Source: Pagrus major
Lineage: Eukaryota > Chordata > Actinopteri > Spariformes > Sparidae
Length of the DNA: 64,000 nt
Direction: 5' to 3'
NCBI RefSeq assembly: GCF_040436345.1
Contig: NC_133223.1
Span: forward strand, 26,692,910 to 26,756,909
Below the pieces are notes generated by a model. That model was not told where the DNA came from and ran no database searches. It saw only the letters and a list, made by a program, of their open reading frames with translations. Shown here piece by piece: positions 11,840-22,714 of this stretch; position 1 is the stretch's first letter; every line of letters starts with the position of its first letter. The translations under genes and the position numbers were made by a program.

Positions 11840-13960
11840 AGTTGTAGTGAACTATTACATTGCATTTCATTTCGAGCCCCGTCCCTACAGGAGCCTGATT
11901 TTCAGCATGAGACTCTCAGAATGAATGTAATTATGAAAATGTCCTCTTTCACTTCAAGTCCGAGCCTGCCCATTCACACCGAATCACTGTACTGTAGCCC
12001 TGTCATTCATACACACTGTAAATGAAAGGCGGTAACAAACTGTGGGAGCGGTAACGTGGGCTGTACTGACCTCAAGTGGCTCAAAAAGAAACAGCCTACA
12101 AAGCAGCTAACAATGGGCCATTGTACAGAGGCTCTGTTTGGCATACAATGAAGTAAGCAGATGAAGCGGAGTGTTGAGAGCGAGACAATAAGCCCAGTGT
12201 TGTTGATATGCATATCTAAAAAGCCACTTTGTTGTCGGGTAAATGATGGAGTAGACCTACAAATTCACTCAAAGCTTTTTTTTTTTTTTTCCGTCTTTCA
12301 CACAGAAACATTCCTAATTAGTTATGTATTTATTGATTTTCTCTCAGTATGGCCTCGTGATAAAGGGATTATTTTGGTGCAATAACACAAAAGCATTCCT
12401 TGATAAAGAGCGCTCACAATCTGCTGCAGAACCACGGATCCGGAGCAAATTCTGCACCTTGCTCAAGGGCACTAATGTAGAAAGGATGCTCGCTGTCAAG
12501 TGAACACTGAACCCAAGCTGTCCTGATCAACAGCAGTCCCTCTGATTCACCAGCTCTGCCGCCTGCATGCTTTTCATGTGGAGGTTTCATCAGGACATGC
12601 ACCTTCTCGCTTTGATTCTATTGAGCCGACAGAAAGAAAAAACACGATGGATGCTGGGTCCCACTTAGCACGGTCCACCTGAGGACAATACTGTAAAATG
12701 TCAGTGCATGTCTCTCTGCAACACTATTAATTACACGCTTCTATATTTAGTTCTGTCCACAGGGTACGAGATTGTAATTAAAACAGCGTATCTGAACCTT
12801 GTTAATATGCAGACAGACGACCTGAGGGAACTCGGGTGCTGTATGATGAGTTCTGAGTCACAATAAGCTGAATATTAAGATTATTATCACTAAATAAATT
12901 AGTTAGGGTCATGCAAATGATGCGAGTGTTGCTGGAAATCTGGCTTGAGAGGAATAAAAGAACACTGCTGTTTCATTATAATGAACACAATTAGAGGTTT
13001 TCCATATGAAGATAAATAGATGCCTGTAGGTAAAAAGAGCACGGGGAAAAACATGAAGATGGAGCCTCTATTTTTCATAGATGTACTGGTAAAATATGCC
13101 TGTTCCATAACGATATACTTTAAGTACGCAGATATGCTTTGTGGGAGGATTCATTGCATTTTCCTTATTTGCAACACCAATAACAGTAAAAAAAATCCAA
13201 CATATTTCCTTCCGGTTTTAACGTTCACTGAGCGGTAACACACCTGAAAACAGAGTTAGTAAAAAACAATGAATTTCAGTTACAAAGAAACATTCAGCTG
13301 AACAACAAACACTTGAAAATCAAGGTCAAAACCTCGAGTGTTTGGGCCCGTGCTGAAGATGGTGCTGCATAGTCATTGGCCTATATTGTGGTGCGTCCCT
13401 TTGTATTCTTGAAAACACTTTTCTGCTTTTACAGCTATTTCTTCAGTAGAACGTTGTTCCAATGAATGCACTGTGGGAACACATTTTGCTGCTTAGTTTT
13501 AAAAAAAAAATTCAGTGCTGTGATTGAAACCACAAAAAATCCCACTTACCCTGACTGTAATTTGGTTGCTGCTGCAGGGTATCGTAAAACCTGGGAAAAT
13601 TAAAGCAACACTAAACAAAACTTTGACACCGACAAATGTATGTAGGGAAATAACAACACGTTTTTTTGTATTTGGGTGAACCGACTCATTAAACTGAGTG
13701 TTTTGCAACACTATATCATTCCTAACAGGTTCTAAATGTAAAAACTACAGCTTACTGTGCATGACAAAGACCATTTTAAAATGTTTATTTATACTTTGGG
13801 TCCAGAATTAACCATCTCAATCTCGTCTTTGTTGGATAAATAAAGCATCTGACACCGAACTTTACGAGTCTGTCTTGTAATTTGCATAGATCCTTACTTC
13901 AGGATACATAGAATATTGCAAAAAATAACATTCACCACGTTTTCTGGGTAAACGATGTAA
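11840..13960. other. intergenic, no gene recognised
   Basis: No recognisable coding exon or RNA gene was found between the fold-back repeat and the downstream side of tmem177. Only short ORFs without family signatures occur. The segment around 12720-13010 is non-repetitive and has several ATTA cores (ctattaattacacgc, gtaattaaaaca), so it could be conserved non-coding DNA. This was not testable here. Confidence 0.5.
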
Positions 13961-13969
13961 ATTCTTTTT

Positions 13970-14259
13970 AGAGCCCGACCGATATAATGGTTGGCCGATA
14001 TTAAAAGTCGATATTTGCCTATCACAGATATATCAGTCTTATGTTGTTGATATCGGCTGATATGAAAACTGAAAATTTATTGTTAAGCAATAAAATATTC
14101 TGCCTCCATTAAATATCTTTGTCACAATAATGATTGATGACCACATTGGAGGGATCACTACAAAAAATGTGTGTATATCGAATGATTTATCAGTAACAGA
14201 ATTTTTTACTCCCTAATATCGGTATCGGCCCCAAAAGTTGCATATCGGTCAGGCTCTGA
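13970..14259. mobile_element. complete GATATCGG-family MITE
   Basis: The element starts TAGAGCCCGACCGATAT and ends CATATCGGTCAGGCTCTGA, giving inverted ends of about 16 bp. The 290-bp interior repeats GATATCGG-like motifs ('gttggccgatatt', 'gatatcggctgatatg', 'tatcggtatcggcc'). It lies just downstream of the tmem177 stop codon and contains a minus-strand AATAAA at 14076-14081. Confidence 0.75.
14076..14081 (-). terminator. tmem177: candidate tmem177 polyadenylation signal
   Basis: This is the first canonical AATAAA on the minus strand downstream of the stop codon at 14375, about 300 nt away. It lies inside the MITE at 13970-14259, so the transposon would supply the signal. A second AATAAA lies at 13784-13789. 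Neither is confirmed. Confidence 0.4.
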
Positions 14260-14374
14260 TTCCTTTGGACAGATTTTACTTCACTGCTTAATAAAGCTGA
14301 GGGGTCATTACAGATTCAAGTGAGCCCCACTGACATGTATCTTAATTCTCAACACAACAGCCTCCCAGTTCTTT

Positions 14375-16318
14375 TCAAACTTTCTCATTTTTCAGCATAG
14401 TGAGGATCCCTTCTCTCCTGGACGTGTACGGTGTGTGTTTCAGCTGAAGGAGGTTAGAAGGAAACAAGTTCCCACTGGGAGCGTACATATTCTCTCCCTT
14501 CTCCCCCATCAGGGAGCGCAGTGTCTTGTTTCTGGACAGAATCTTATCGTAAAACTCCACCCCTCCTCTGGCGTAATCACGGGACACTTTCGCTGCACGC
14601 TGGTCCGAGGTGAAGTCGATCCACTGACTGACAGCATCCGATGTGAGGAGGTAGGACACGCCGCCGAGGCCCAGCGCCACGACGTTCGCAGCCCCGCGAA
14701 ACAGTGCAGGTCCACCGTGGAGCCCCAACATCTGCTTCAGCACCACGCTGTACACCCAAACCCCACCCAGACAGAACGGGGCAACAGCAGCAGTCAGAAC
14801 AGGTCCTCCGGATTGCAAGCGGCCCATTTCTCGTGCGATGGCAAATTTCTGCGCCTCTTGGGAAAACACCAGTGCCTCCTTTAGAGCAGAGCCGGTATCG
14901 CTGCTCCAGTCCACAGCTTTGCCGTTGATGAAAATGGTGCGGTTGGTGATTCCACTCGGGTCTTCGGCCGTGCTGTTAAAGTTTGCAGGGATGCCGATGT
15001 GGGCCCCTTTAGGAAGCCAAGGGACACCAGCACTAACAGGGTGGAAGCCAAAGGAGGCGAAGGCAGAGAAATTCTTGGGTGAGCTGATACCATAGTCCTT
15101 CAACACCTGCAAATGATGAAAAGATCAATGAAATTTGGATTTTGTGTCCCAGTTTTTAACTGCACAACGTGCTACTCTGGTATCGGTATACACTGTAAAT
15201 GTATTGTTTTGGGAATGGATCTATGCTTTGTGAGTTCTGTAATTTATCATTTTTTAATGCCCACATGCTGATGGAAAGTTGAGTGAAGTTTCGTAGTCCA
15301 TAAAACATTTCTGGAGCTGCACAGTAAGACAGTGTTGCAGCATTCTCTTAAAACATTCCCCTCAACAACAGAAGTTGCCGGGGACTTGTTTTAAAACGGA
15401 AAAAACAACCAAATAAAATGGCTCCATACAGCTCATCTGGTGTAATCCAAGTCTCAGGAAGCTCAGAAATCCCAAATTGATTTTAAAGATGTTATACACA
15501 TCCTTTATTAAGCCAAAATATTTACTGTAGCTGCTAAGCTAAAAGTTTTAGCGCACATCCCATCTGAGGCCAGTAGAAGAGCTCAACTGCGCTTTGAGGT
15601 GTAAATAACATCTTTTTTAAACAATTTGGGATCTCAGGGTTTCTGGAGACTTGGATTATGCCTGACAAGCTGTATGGAGCCATTTAATTTTTTTCTTTAG
15701 TTTTTTTTTATATTTCAATACAAGTCCCCATTTACTTCAGTTATTTAGGAGAATGCTGCAACACTGTTTTGCTGTGAAGCTCCAGAAATGCTAAACGGAC
15801 TATTAAACTTCACCCACCTTTCAACTGGCATGTAGCTCAGTAGATAATTACTGAATTTTCCTTATTTTGGTGAACTGTTCCTTTAAATATGTCTATATCT
15901 TTCTATTTACTATCCTTCTTACTCCAGATACTGTAAGGAGCTTGTGCATGCAAAAAATCCTGACATAAGTGTTGCTCAAATGTAGCGAATATCGTGCCTG
16001 AGTGTTTTATCTCACATTCACCATCTGCAATTTATTGTACACATTTAATGTAGTTGACAAAAATGCTATTAAATTCAATCCTGAGGTGAGTGAGTGAAGG
16101 AGAGAAGAAAACACTACCTGTTGGAAAACATCCTCAAGCTTCTCCGACAGCGTGACAGGCTCTCCTTTGGACCAGGCCTGATAGAGCGGACGAAAGGACA
16201 TGTCAGGCAAAACATGGTAGCACAAGTTGGCTGCAAAGACCCCGCCACAGCTCGCCACAAGCAGAGGAGTCCGGTACTTCTGAAGTAACACCGAGTACTT
16301 GAAGAAGTGGGAGGCCAT
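14375..16318 (-). CDS. tmem177: transmembrane protein 177
   Basis: TMEM177 is a mitochondrial inner-membrane protein reported to act with COX20 and SCO proteins in biogenesis of cytochrome oxidase subunit 2. The CDS joins exon 16118-16318 (67 codons, start at 16318) to exon 14375-15106 (243 codons plus stop), giving 310 aa; the human protein is 311. The splice is CAACAG|gtagtg...ttgcag|GTGTTG, phase 0. Hydrophobic segments lie at about residues 17-37, 168-190 and 203-221. Family hallmarks include HPVSAGVPWLP (89-99), VDWSS (132-136), SQEAQKFAIARE (149-160), the ARGGVEFYDKILSRN block and YAPSGN near the C-terminus. I recognise the match to human TMEM177 along its whole length. The next minus-strand promoter downstream is the candidate ptpn4, as in mammals. 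The intron contains a long fold-back repeat. Confidence 0.93.
15240..15895. mobile_element. fold-back element in the tmem177 intron
   Basis: Left-arm blocks recur reverse-complemented in the right arm. Examples are 'gtgttgcagcattctct' with 'gagaatgctgcaacac', 'aaaatggctccatacagct' with 'agctgtatggagccattt', and 'gtaatccaagtctc' with 'gagacttggatta'. The arms are about 310 bp with a centre of about 30-60 bp. Related copies lie at 23.2-24.1, 31.2-32.7 and 33.5-34.0 kb. No transposase is present. Confidence 0.8.
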
Positions 16319-16319
16319 G

Positions 16320-16382
16320 TCACGTTTTTTTGTCTAAGTGGTTTTGTGTCACTCGGGTGCTGCAGACTTCAGTAGGTGGCAT
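16320..16382 (-). other. tmem177: upstream ORF in the tmem177 5' leader
   Basis: The leader exon probably starts at 16382, after the acceptor ...ccatcacag, and begins exactly with ATG. That ATG opens a 20-codon frame starting MPPTEVC, ending with TGA at 16322-16320, one base before the main ATG at 16318. If the splice is right, this is an abutting uORF that could limit initiation. It is an inference from splice-site reading. Confidence 0.4.
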
Positions 16383-17104
16383 CTGTGATGGAAGGAGACA
16401 AGAGTGCATGAGTATGACAACATGTAGCAAAAGTAGCAGGAAACTGAAATACTAATAATACTTTTACTTGAGTAAATGTACTTAGTTACATTCAATCTCT
16501 GTTTAAAGCATCCCCTTCAGCACAGACTATATTCAGTTAGCATAGTTAACAAGGGTACAAGAGGGTTCCTGGTCATTGTGTCTTACCAAAGAACAACTAT
16601 TGAGGGTATGTGGTAATGTTGAGTGATTTATCATCATAATTGACCATTATTCGAGGTCGGGCTGACTCCTGGGAGATGGCTTATAATCAACACTGTGTGA
16701 AAGTGGGATGTCTGAGAACATAGCATCATGGTGATGCTTGAAAGTTGTGTCTGTTTGGTCAAAAATGCTAATATATCGCATATATCAGCACTGCCGAATT
16801 GAAGTTAGCTTACAAGTACATGTTAATAGCTACCTGTGGGTATTTCACGTCGTTGAAATACTAGAAAATGACGCTAAAATACATTTTTATTACGTATCGT
16901 TAATTAACTCTAGCGCTGCAAACAGACAAATTAAGCTCGTAGATAGTGTTTTTACTACGTTTTCTACATTGTACAGTGACCTTAGCTAACTGACAAATAT
17001 GAAAATGCTCCAATTAGCGTTACCTAATTAAATAGAGACACTCTGAGGCTAAAAACATCTGCGTTTACTCTGTTCAAGGCAGGCAAATATGTTTATAAAC
17101 TCAC

Positions 17105-17230
17105 ATGTTCTCCTCATCTTCACAAGGGCAGCAGCAGAGTACAGTACGGAGCTGTTATGACAGAAAGTTCTGCCGTAAAGCGAGGGGCGGCTTTACGACA
17201 GTGTGTCGTAAACGAGGAGCGCAACAGAAG
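17105..17230 (-). promoter_or_regulatory. tmem177: probable non-coding first exon and promoter of tmem177
   Basis: On the minus strand ...GAGGAGAACAT is followed by GTGAGTTT, a strong donor at 17104-17099. Splicing it to the acceptor at 16383-16384 removes a 722-bp intron. The segment just upstream (17170-17230) is CpG-rich (gcgaggggcgg, tacgac, cgtaaacgagg) in an AT-rich neighbourhood. The transcription start is not defined. A short ATGAGGAGAACAT frame would run across the splice and stop after eight codons. Confidence 0.5.
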
Positions 17231-17249
17231 CAGCGCTCACAAGTTTCCA

Positions 17250-18180
17250 CCTTTTCTTCTAGACTAGAGCTAAAATCACTCCTTAAAGCCTCCAGTTTAA
17301 TAGACAAGAAAAGGTGTAATACATTTATGAGTTATTATTAAGCATTTACGCCTGAAATGTTTGTATTTGTCTACATATATAAACTTTTTTTATAGGCTAT
17401 TTATTTGTTAAACCTTATGTTCCTCATGTATGAAGGGCAATAAGTATAAATGAATACATGCAAAAATTATTACGCACATAAATAAATGAATAAATAAATG
17501 ATAAAATACATAAATAAACGAAAAATAAATACATTTTGGGACTGAAAAAGGCTATTTTTGTGTCTTTTACGTTTATTTGTTAATGCATTCATCTATTTCT
17601 ACTTATATTATTTTTTGTCATTCATACTCGTGTATATTTTTTAACCTGTGTGCTTCCACTTGTTTTACCTGAACTCTTTTTATATGGTTCTCCCTCTCAA
17701 TAAAGGGCAAAAAGCTTGCAGCATTCAGCCAAAATGTAAAACGAAACACGCGATGCAATAAAAAAAAAAGTTATACATGAAGCAGACTGTCAACTTATTA
17801 AAGCCAACTTGTTTAAATCTTTTTGAATTTAGGAAGTGTTCTGGGTTTCTCAAAAATAATAAAAAGTAATTTTGGTTTTTTAAATAAACTACTTTCAGTA
17901 TAATACATTTACTCCATGACCTGTTACCGTGATGATGTATCATCCTATTGAGATTGGAGTCATGCCCGTTATGTTATCCTCACTTCAATATGATGCCTAA
18001 ATGTTTTCAGTTTTTGTTTGAATTCTCACACATCGTGATGATTTCCATAATAAATAGATGGAAAAAAGTTTGAGGTAGCATTTCTGGGATGTTAAGCACA
18101 ATAACACGTTCACTCAACTGTAAATTCGTCACACAGTCTGATGATGTCATACATATCTCACTCTTTTTCAGGAGACAAAG
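17250..18180. other. intergenic AT-rich DNA, no gene recognised
   Basis: This lies between the tmem177 promoter and the likely 3' end of the TRIM gene. It includes 'ataaataaatgaataaataaatgat' low-complexity text near 17480-17530. No coding or RNA gene was seen. Confidence 0.6.
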
Positions 18181-18181
18181 T

Positions 18182-18187
18182 TTTATT
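18182..18187 (-). terminator. candidate TRIM polyadenylation signal
   Basis: A minus-strand AATAAA lies about 840 nt beyond the TRIM stop codon. The intervening 3' UTR (about 18190-19029) carries sequence resembling part of an old hAT-like MITE near 18350-18420. Other signals are possible. Confidence 0.3.
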
Positions 18188-19029
18188 TTTTTTTATATAA
18201 TAAACTTCAAAAGGAAAAGTAGAACACAGAGAACAAAACGTATTTCTTTAACAGTAACATACATAGATGTATAAATGTGAAATTAGTTTCAATAGAAAAT
18301 AAGGCAGCAACGGTGTGTCAGGGAAATAAAACAAAACCATACAGCACACAGAGCTGTAACCAAAGATTATTTTCCTTATAGATTAAACTGTGATTATTTT
18401 CACAATAATAATTTCATCTATCAAATGTAAAACAGAAAAATTAGCAGAGTTTCCCCAAAGGCCAAAGTGACATCAGATTGTCTCTTGAATCAAAAACGAA
18501 TAATAACAAATAATCATCATTTACAATCAAAAACGACAAAGAAAAACAACAAATCTTTACATTTAAGAAGCTTGAACCAGCAAAAGTTTGACACTTTTCA
18601 CTTAAAGAAACAGAGATGATTAATCGATTTGTCAAAACAAATCTATTAATCGCGAGAATGTGGTCACCGAGGTACGACCACCTCGACAGTACCTTAACAA
18701 TTTGCAATACGAAGAAATATATAAAATAAAGTGACAAAGTGGGCAACTATCTTGAAGTTTAAAGTAACGCCCTGCTACCATTTAGTAAAAGAAAGAACCG
18801 GTAGAAAGAACCAGGAGCAGCAAGTTAACAGGATACTCTTACTAAAACTACTTTTTGGTATTTTACATTGCATATATCTCTAAATATGCATCTGTTATCA
18901 AACACTGCTTCAATCCAGGTCAACATTTCTTTGCAATTTCCCTGTTTTCATTCTGTTGAGTCCTGGTTGCAGATGCAGTGTTCACCAGACGAAAGGCACA
19001 AGAATCAGTTCGACCGTCCTGCAGCCGCG

Positions 19030-20415
19030 TTAGCCGACCGTCACAGACAGTTTCAGAGGCAGGATCTTCAGTGGGACGTTGTTCCAGGTGTTGATGTATG
19101 GAAACAGCATGCCGGTGAATGTGTGCCTGAAGGTGTGCATGACGGTGTCGGTGTCAGCATCCGAGAAGGCCAGCTTTCCATTGTCCCAGTCCAGGTGCAC
19201 TCTGACCCTCTGCATCTCGTCCTTCGGTGAGGGGACAGGCGTTTGGCGTGATGGGGAGAACGCTGTGAATTTACCGTGACTGAACCTCAGCATCCACAAC
19301 CCAGACGGTATGTCTCCCTTCCTCTGGGCTTCCTGTGCCATCACACCCAGCGCCCATTCCTGATTGCCTCCGATCTCCACGTCCCAGCTGTGACTCCCTG
19401 AGCTGAAGCCCTTGGAGCCCAGGACGCTGCGGTGCTGGTTCATCCTCTCCGGCTGGCTGTGCATCAGAGCGGCGAGAGGCAGTTTTGGTCCACAGCTCAG
19501 GCTGGTCAAACCCTGGGACAGCTGGAGCTCTCGATGGGCTGTGTTGGGGTTCAGGATCACAGGGGTGCACGACACTTTCTCCTTCATGTTGCACCACACG
19601 TTGTAGCTCATGTTCCCCAGATGTTTGGCGACATCCATCAGGGCTCCCGTCACCTGCTTTGGGTCATCCGGCAGGGGGCGCTGAACCTCTCTCGTCAAGG
19701 CATCGGCTTTCAGAAGGAAGGACGTGTCTTCAGCCTGCATCCCTTCCTCTATGCTCTTAATGGTACTTTCCATGAGGTGTATCCTCAAGCTCCAAACGTC
19801 AAACCTGCTCTTCATCATGTTTGCTTTGCTCTGCTCTTCCCGCCTCAACGCCGCGATCCTGGACCTCTCCTCCCGCAGCAGAAAGTCGTGGAGCACCCTG
19901 AACTCCTCCGTGATCTTCTCCTCTGTGTCCCGAGCTTGAGCCTTCATTTCTTCGACCGTTTTTTCGAGGTTCACTTTCATTTCGGTGAAGAGTTTCACTT
20001 TCTCTCGCAGAGGCTTCAGGCCCTCCAGGAGCTCGCTCCTGCGCAGCTCGGCAGCCTCGTTCACCGGCGTGCACGCGTGGTGTCGGTGCTGATGCGAGTC
20101 CCGACACACGACGCAGATGGGAGTCCGGTCGTCCAGGCAGTACAGCTTCAGCCTCTCGAAGTGCAGGCTGCAGACGAGCCCGGACTCCACCTCCAGGAGA
20201 AAGGCCTCGCACAGGTTCTTCAGCACCAGGTTGCGAGGTGGTCTTCTGGTCGGAGACACCGTCTTACAGATGGGACACTCCCGGACTCGCTTCGTCCCCC
20301 ACCATGCCTGGACGCAGGCGCTACAGAAGCTGTGGCTGCAGGGGAGGAGGACAGGATCTTTAAAAGTATCCTGGCAGACGGGACAGGAGAGCTCCCCTGT
20401 CGGGACGGACCACAT
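19030..20415 (-). CDS. intronless TRIM E3 ligase, RING/B-box/coiled coil/PRY-SPRY
   Basis: This encodes 461 aa in one exon and is a probable cytoplasmic E3 ubiquitin ligase of the TRIM35-like / zinc-binding-protein-A33-like group, abundant in fish. The RING has all eight ligands: C11, C14, C26, H28, C31, C34, C47 and C50. The B-box2 has C82, H85, C93, D96, C101, C104, H110 and H113. A charged coiled coil follows at about 116-250. The PRY-SPRY domain (about 270-455) shows ILNPNTAHRELQLS, SGSHSWDVEIGG, EWALGV and LDWDNGKLAFSD, the usual signature segments. The start at 20415 directly precedes the RING. Nothing is missing, so it looks functional. Many relatives act in innate immunity, but the substrate is unknown. 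The antisense ORFs over it are shadows. I cannot name the exact orthologue. Confidence 0.9.
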   Translation of the reverse strand: MWSVPTGELSCPVCQDTFKDPVLLPCSHSFCSACVQAWWGTKRVRECPICKTVSPTRRPPRNLVLKNLCEAFLLEVESGLVCSLHFERLKLYCLDDRTPICVVCRDSHQHRHHACTPVNEAAELRRSELLEGLKPLREKVKLFTEMKVNLEKTVEEMKAQARDTEEKITEEFRVLHDFLLREERSRIAALRREEQSKANMMKSRFDVWSLRIHLMESTIKSIEEGMQAEDTSFLLKADALTREVQRPLPDDPKQVTGALMDVAKHLGNMSYNVWCNMKEKVSCTPVILNPNTAHRELQLSQGLTSLSCGPKLPLAALMHSQPERMNQHRSVLGSKGFSSGSHSWDVEIGGNQEWALGVMAQEAQRKGDIPSGLWMLRFSHGKFTAFSPSRQTPVPSPKDEMQRVRVHLDWDNGKLAFSDADTDTVMHTFRHTFTGMLFPYINTWNNVPLKILPLKLSVTVG

Positions 20416-20547
20416 CTCTGTTTACTTTCGTTTCTTCCGCTTCTTCAGGACTTTATCCTCTTGACGGCCAGTGTGTAGCGCCCTCCTTCTGGCGGCGGCG
20501 GAACAAATTCAATCGTGTATTTTCAACTGTGGAGGTCTCTAATACAT

Positions 20548-21090
20548 TACCAACAACCATTATTATAAAAACAAATGATTTTTAAAAAAAAATGTAATTA
20601 GTATTCTATACATGAATGATATAAATAGGTTAAAAGAAAGACGTTTTCCAGCGGAAATTCGTCACTAGTAACGCCGAAATCCCAGACTCCCTTACAAAAA
20701 GCTTGAATTTAAGAGTTTTTCGCATCATGAGGAGAAACTGAACAAAATTTGTAAATGAACACAGCAAATTTTGAATATTTCATGTCTTCTTGTAAATTCG
20801 GCATCAAATACAATACATTAGGATGTTTCTTTCGTTGTACAAGCAACAACCATTATTTTAATCACAAATATTTATTTTAATGTGATTAGTATTCTATACA
20901 TTAATGATATAAATAGGTTAAAAGAAACACGTTTCCCAGCAGAATTACGTCAGTAATAACAGCAATATCTCAGACTCCCTTAAAAAAAAGCGGGAATTTA
21001 AGAGCTGTCGCATCATAACGAGAAAATGAACAAACTCTGTGAAATGGCCACGACAAATTTTGAATCCTCGGTGTCTTCTTGTATACACAC
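20548..21090. repeat. tandem duplication, unit ~293 bp, upstream of the TRIM gene
   Basis: Copy 1 starts at about 20551 (caacaaccattatt) and copy 2 at about 20844. Shared blocks include 'attagtattctatacat(g/t)aatgat', 'ataaataggttaaaagaaa', 'ccagactccctta', 'gcatcat', 'caaattttgaat' and 'tgtcttcttgta'. Divergence looks moderate, at perhaps 15-25 percent by eye. The unit contains no gene. Confidence 0.85.
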
Positions 21091-22429
21091 TTTTGTTTAG
21101 TATATACACTTTACTAGAAATGATCAATCTACAAGTTGGCGTTAGAGAGTTTCTAACCAATCAAGTCATCATCCCAAAATGTTTGGTGAATATAGTGAAG
21201 AATAGAGAATAAACATGTTATCTGGAAGGAACCTGATGTGAAGCACCCTCAAATGATTTTTAAAATTTTTTTATTTCCATTCCAGACGCAAATGCCTGCT
21301 ATTATTATTGTAAGAACCCTTTTAAATGAATATCAGGTTTGTTTCACTTCAAAAAGGACAGGAAGAAGATCTTGCTGCAACTATTTTAAAGCTTTGTTCA
21401 GTCATGCATGTAGCCAGCTTGAACTTTCACTCATTACTGTCCCATTTTCTTTCCATCCAACGTGAACAATCTATGACAGCAAGAATGCAGTCTGCTTATA
21501 TAAGACGGCACAAAACTGGGTGATGGCACACTCTCATTTTCAAACATGAGATGCGTCAAAACACTTTTTCTCAAGTCTCAGTTGAACAAGGGTGAACTCT
21601 GACCTGTGAGGCAGCTGGAACCAGCCAGAGCTGGCATTAAACAGGAAACACATTCTTGACTGTCAGTCAAAACAGGATTCAGTTGAAATGAATGAGGGAG
21701 TGAATATGTGCAGAGAGAGGATGTGCTTTTATCAGGAGATCCAGGATGGAGAGTTGGGATCATTCTTCCCTCTGTTGTTCCTGGACAAAGGACTGAACTT
21801 AGAAAATTGTAAAAACCTTATTGAATATTGCACTTTATTGCAATTTTATGTAGGAAAGTTAAAGTTAAGAATACTATTTGAATATACTATTCTACTACAA
21901 CCTTGAAAATAATCTCATGCATTGGTCAATTTTATGGCAAATGCTGAAATTCAGATTTTCAAAATGACTGATGAATTACTTCAGTTCTCTCTATTTACTT
22001 ATTTTTTTAATTTTTTTAAATTATTTATTTATTTTATATGGTAGAAACCAAGCCATCCAGGCTGTGGCTTTGTCTACTTTGGATTTTTGTCTGTGTCCAT
22101 GTAAAAATTAAATAAAATCATAGTTGGCCACATTTTGTGAATAAGAAAGGGCAAAATAGAAAATAATAAAATAGAGTTTATTGGTAGAAAACATGCAGAA
22201 GGTTACTGCAGTGGACAAAAAGAGGTCACTAGAGGTCAATTTAGACAAATGTTATCATTGTTTATTATATCTATGTCCTGTAAATGATGTGTTATTGTCA
22301 GAGAAACCATTAAAGCAGAGCAGTAATTATGTATTAAAAAGAATCAGTCAGTGTGGAAATCAGTAGAAAACAAATAGAAATCAGAATAATTAGAGCAGAA
22401 AAATGAGGAACCAAAAAGGTAGAACTCAC
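21090..22429. other. intergenic, no gene recognised
   Basis: This is AT-rich, largely unremarkable sequence with short ORFs only. No family signature was seen on either strand. Confidence 0.55.
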
Positions 22430-22714
22430 CAGAATAAAAATAAAACCGATCTCCCACACATGAGCTGCTGCTGCTGCAGTCTGTGGGTGTGATGATAGAT
22501 AGGGAACGCTTCCATACAGCTCTACTGGTATTTTCCATTCTGTCAAGAGACCCTGGCCACTGAAATGACTGTGCTGTTGCTCATGCATATGTTCCATGTT
22601 CCACATTTCTCTAGATTGAGTCAAACATGCACGAGATCCCGTGCAGATTAGAAAAAGGGGAAGGAGTGAAGGAGTGTGTTTGCTGTTGCTGCTGATCTGT
22701 AGCGATGCCTTCAT
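22430..22714 (-). CDS. weak candidate first coding exon of an unrecognised protein
   Basis: An open frame of 95 codons starts at 22714 and runs to a strong donor (ATTCTG|GTGAGTT, intron from 22429). The N-terminus MKASLQ... has a short hydrophobic run LLPLFLICTG near residues 17-27 that could be a weak signal peptide. The rest shows no domain I know. A consensus octamer ATGCAAAT lies at 22801-22808, about 90 bp upstream of the ATG. No matching downstream exon was found, so chance is a serious alternative. Confidence 0.18.

Noticed and set aside
19432..20478. 348-codon plus-strand ORF opposite the TRIM gene
   Set aside because: It is the antisense shadow of a GC-rich coding exon. The minus strand shows complete RING, B-box and SPRY motifs and the plus frame shows none.
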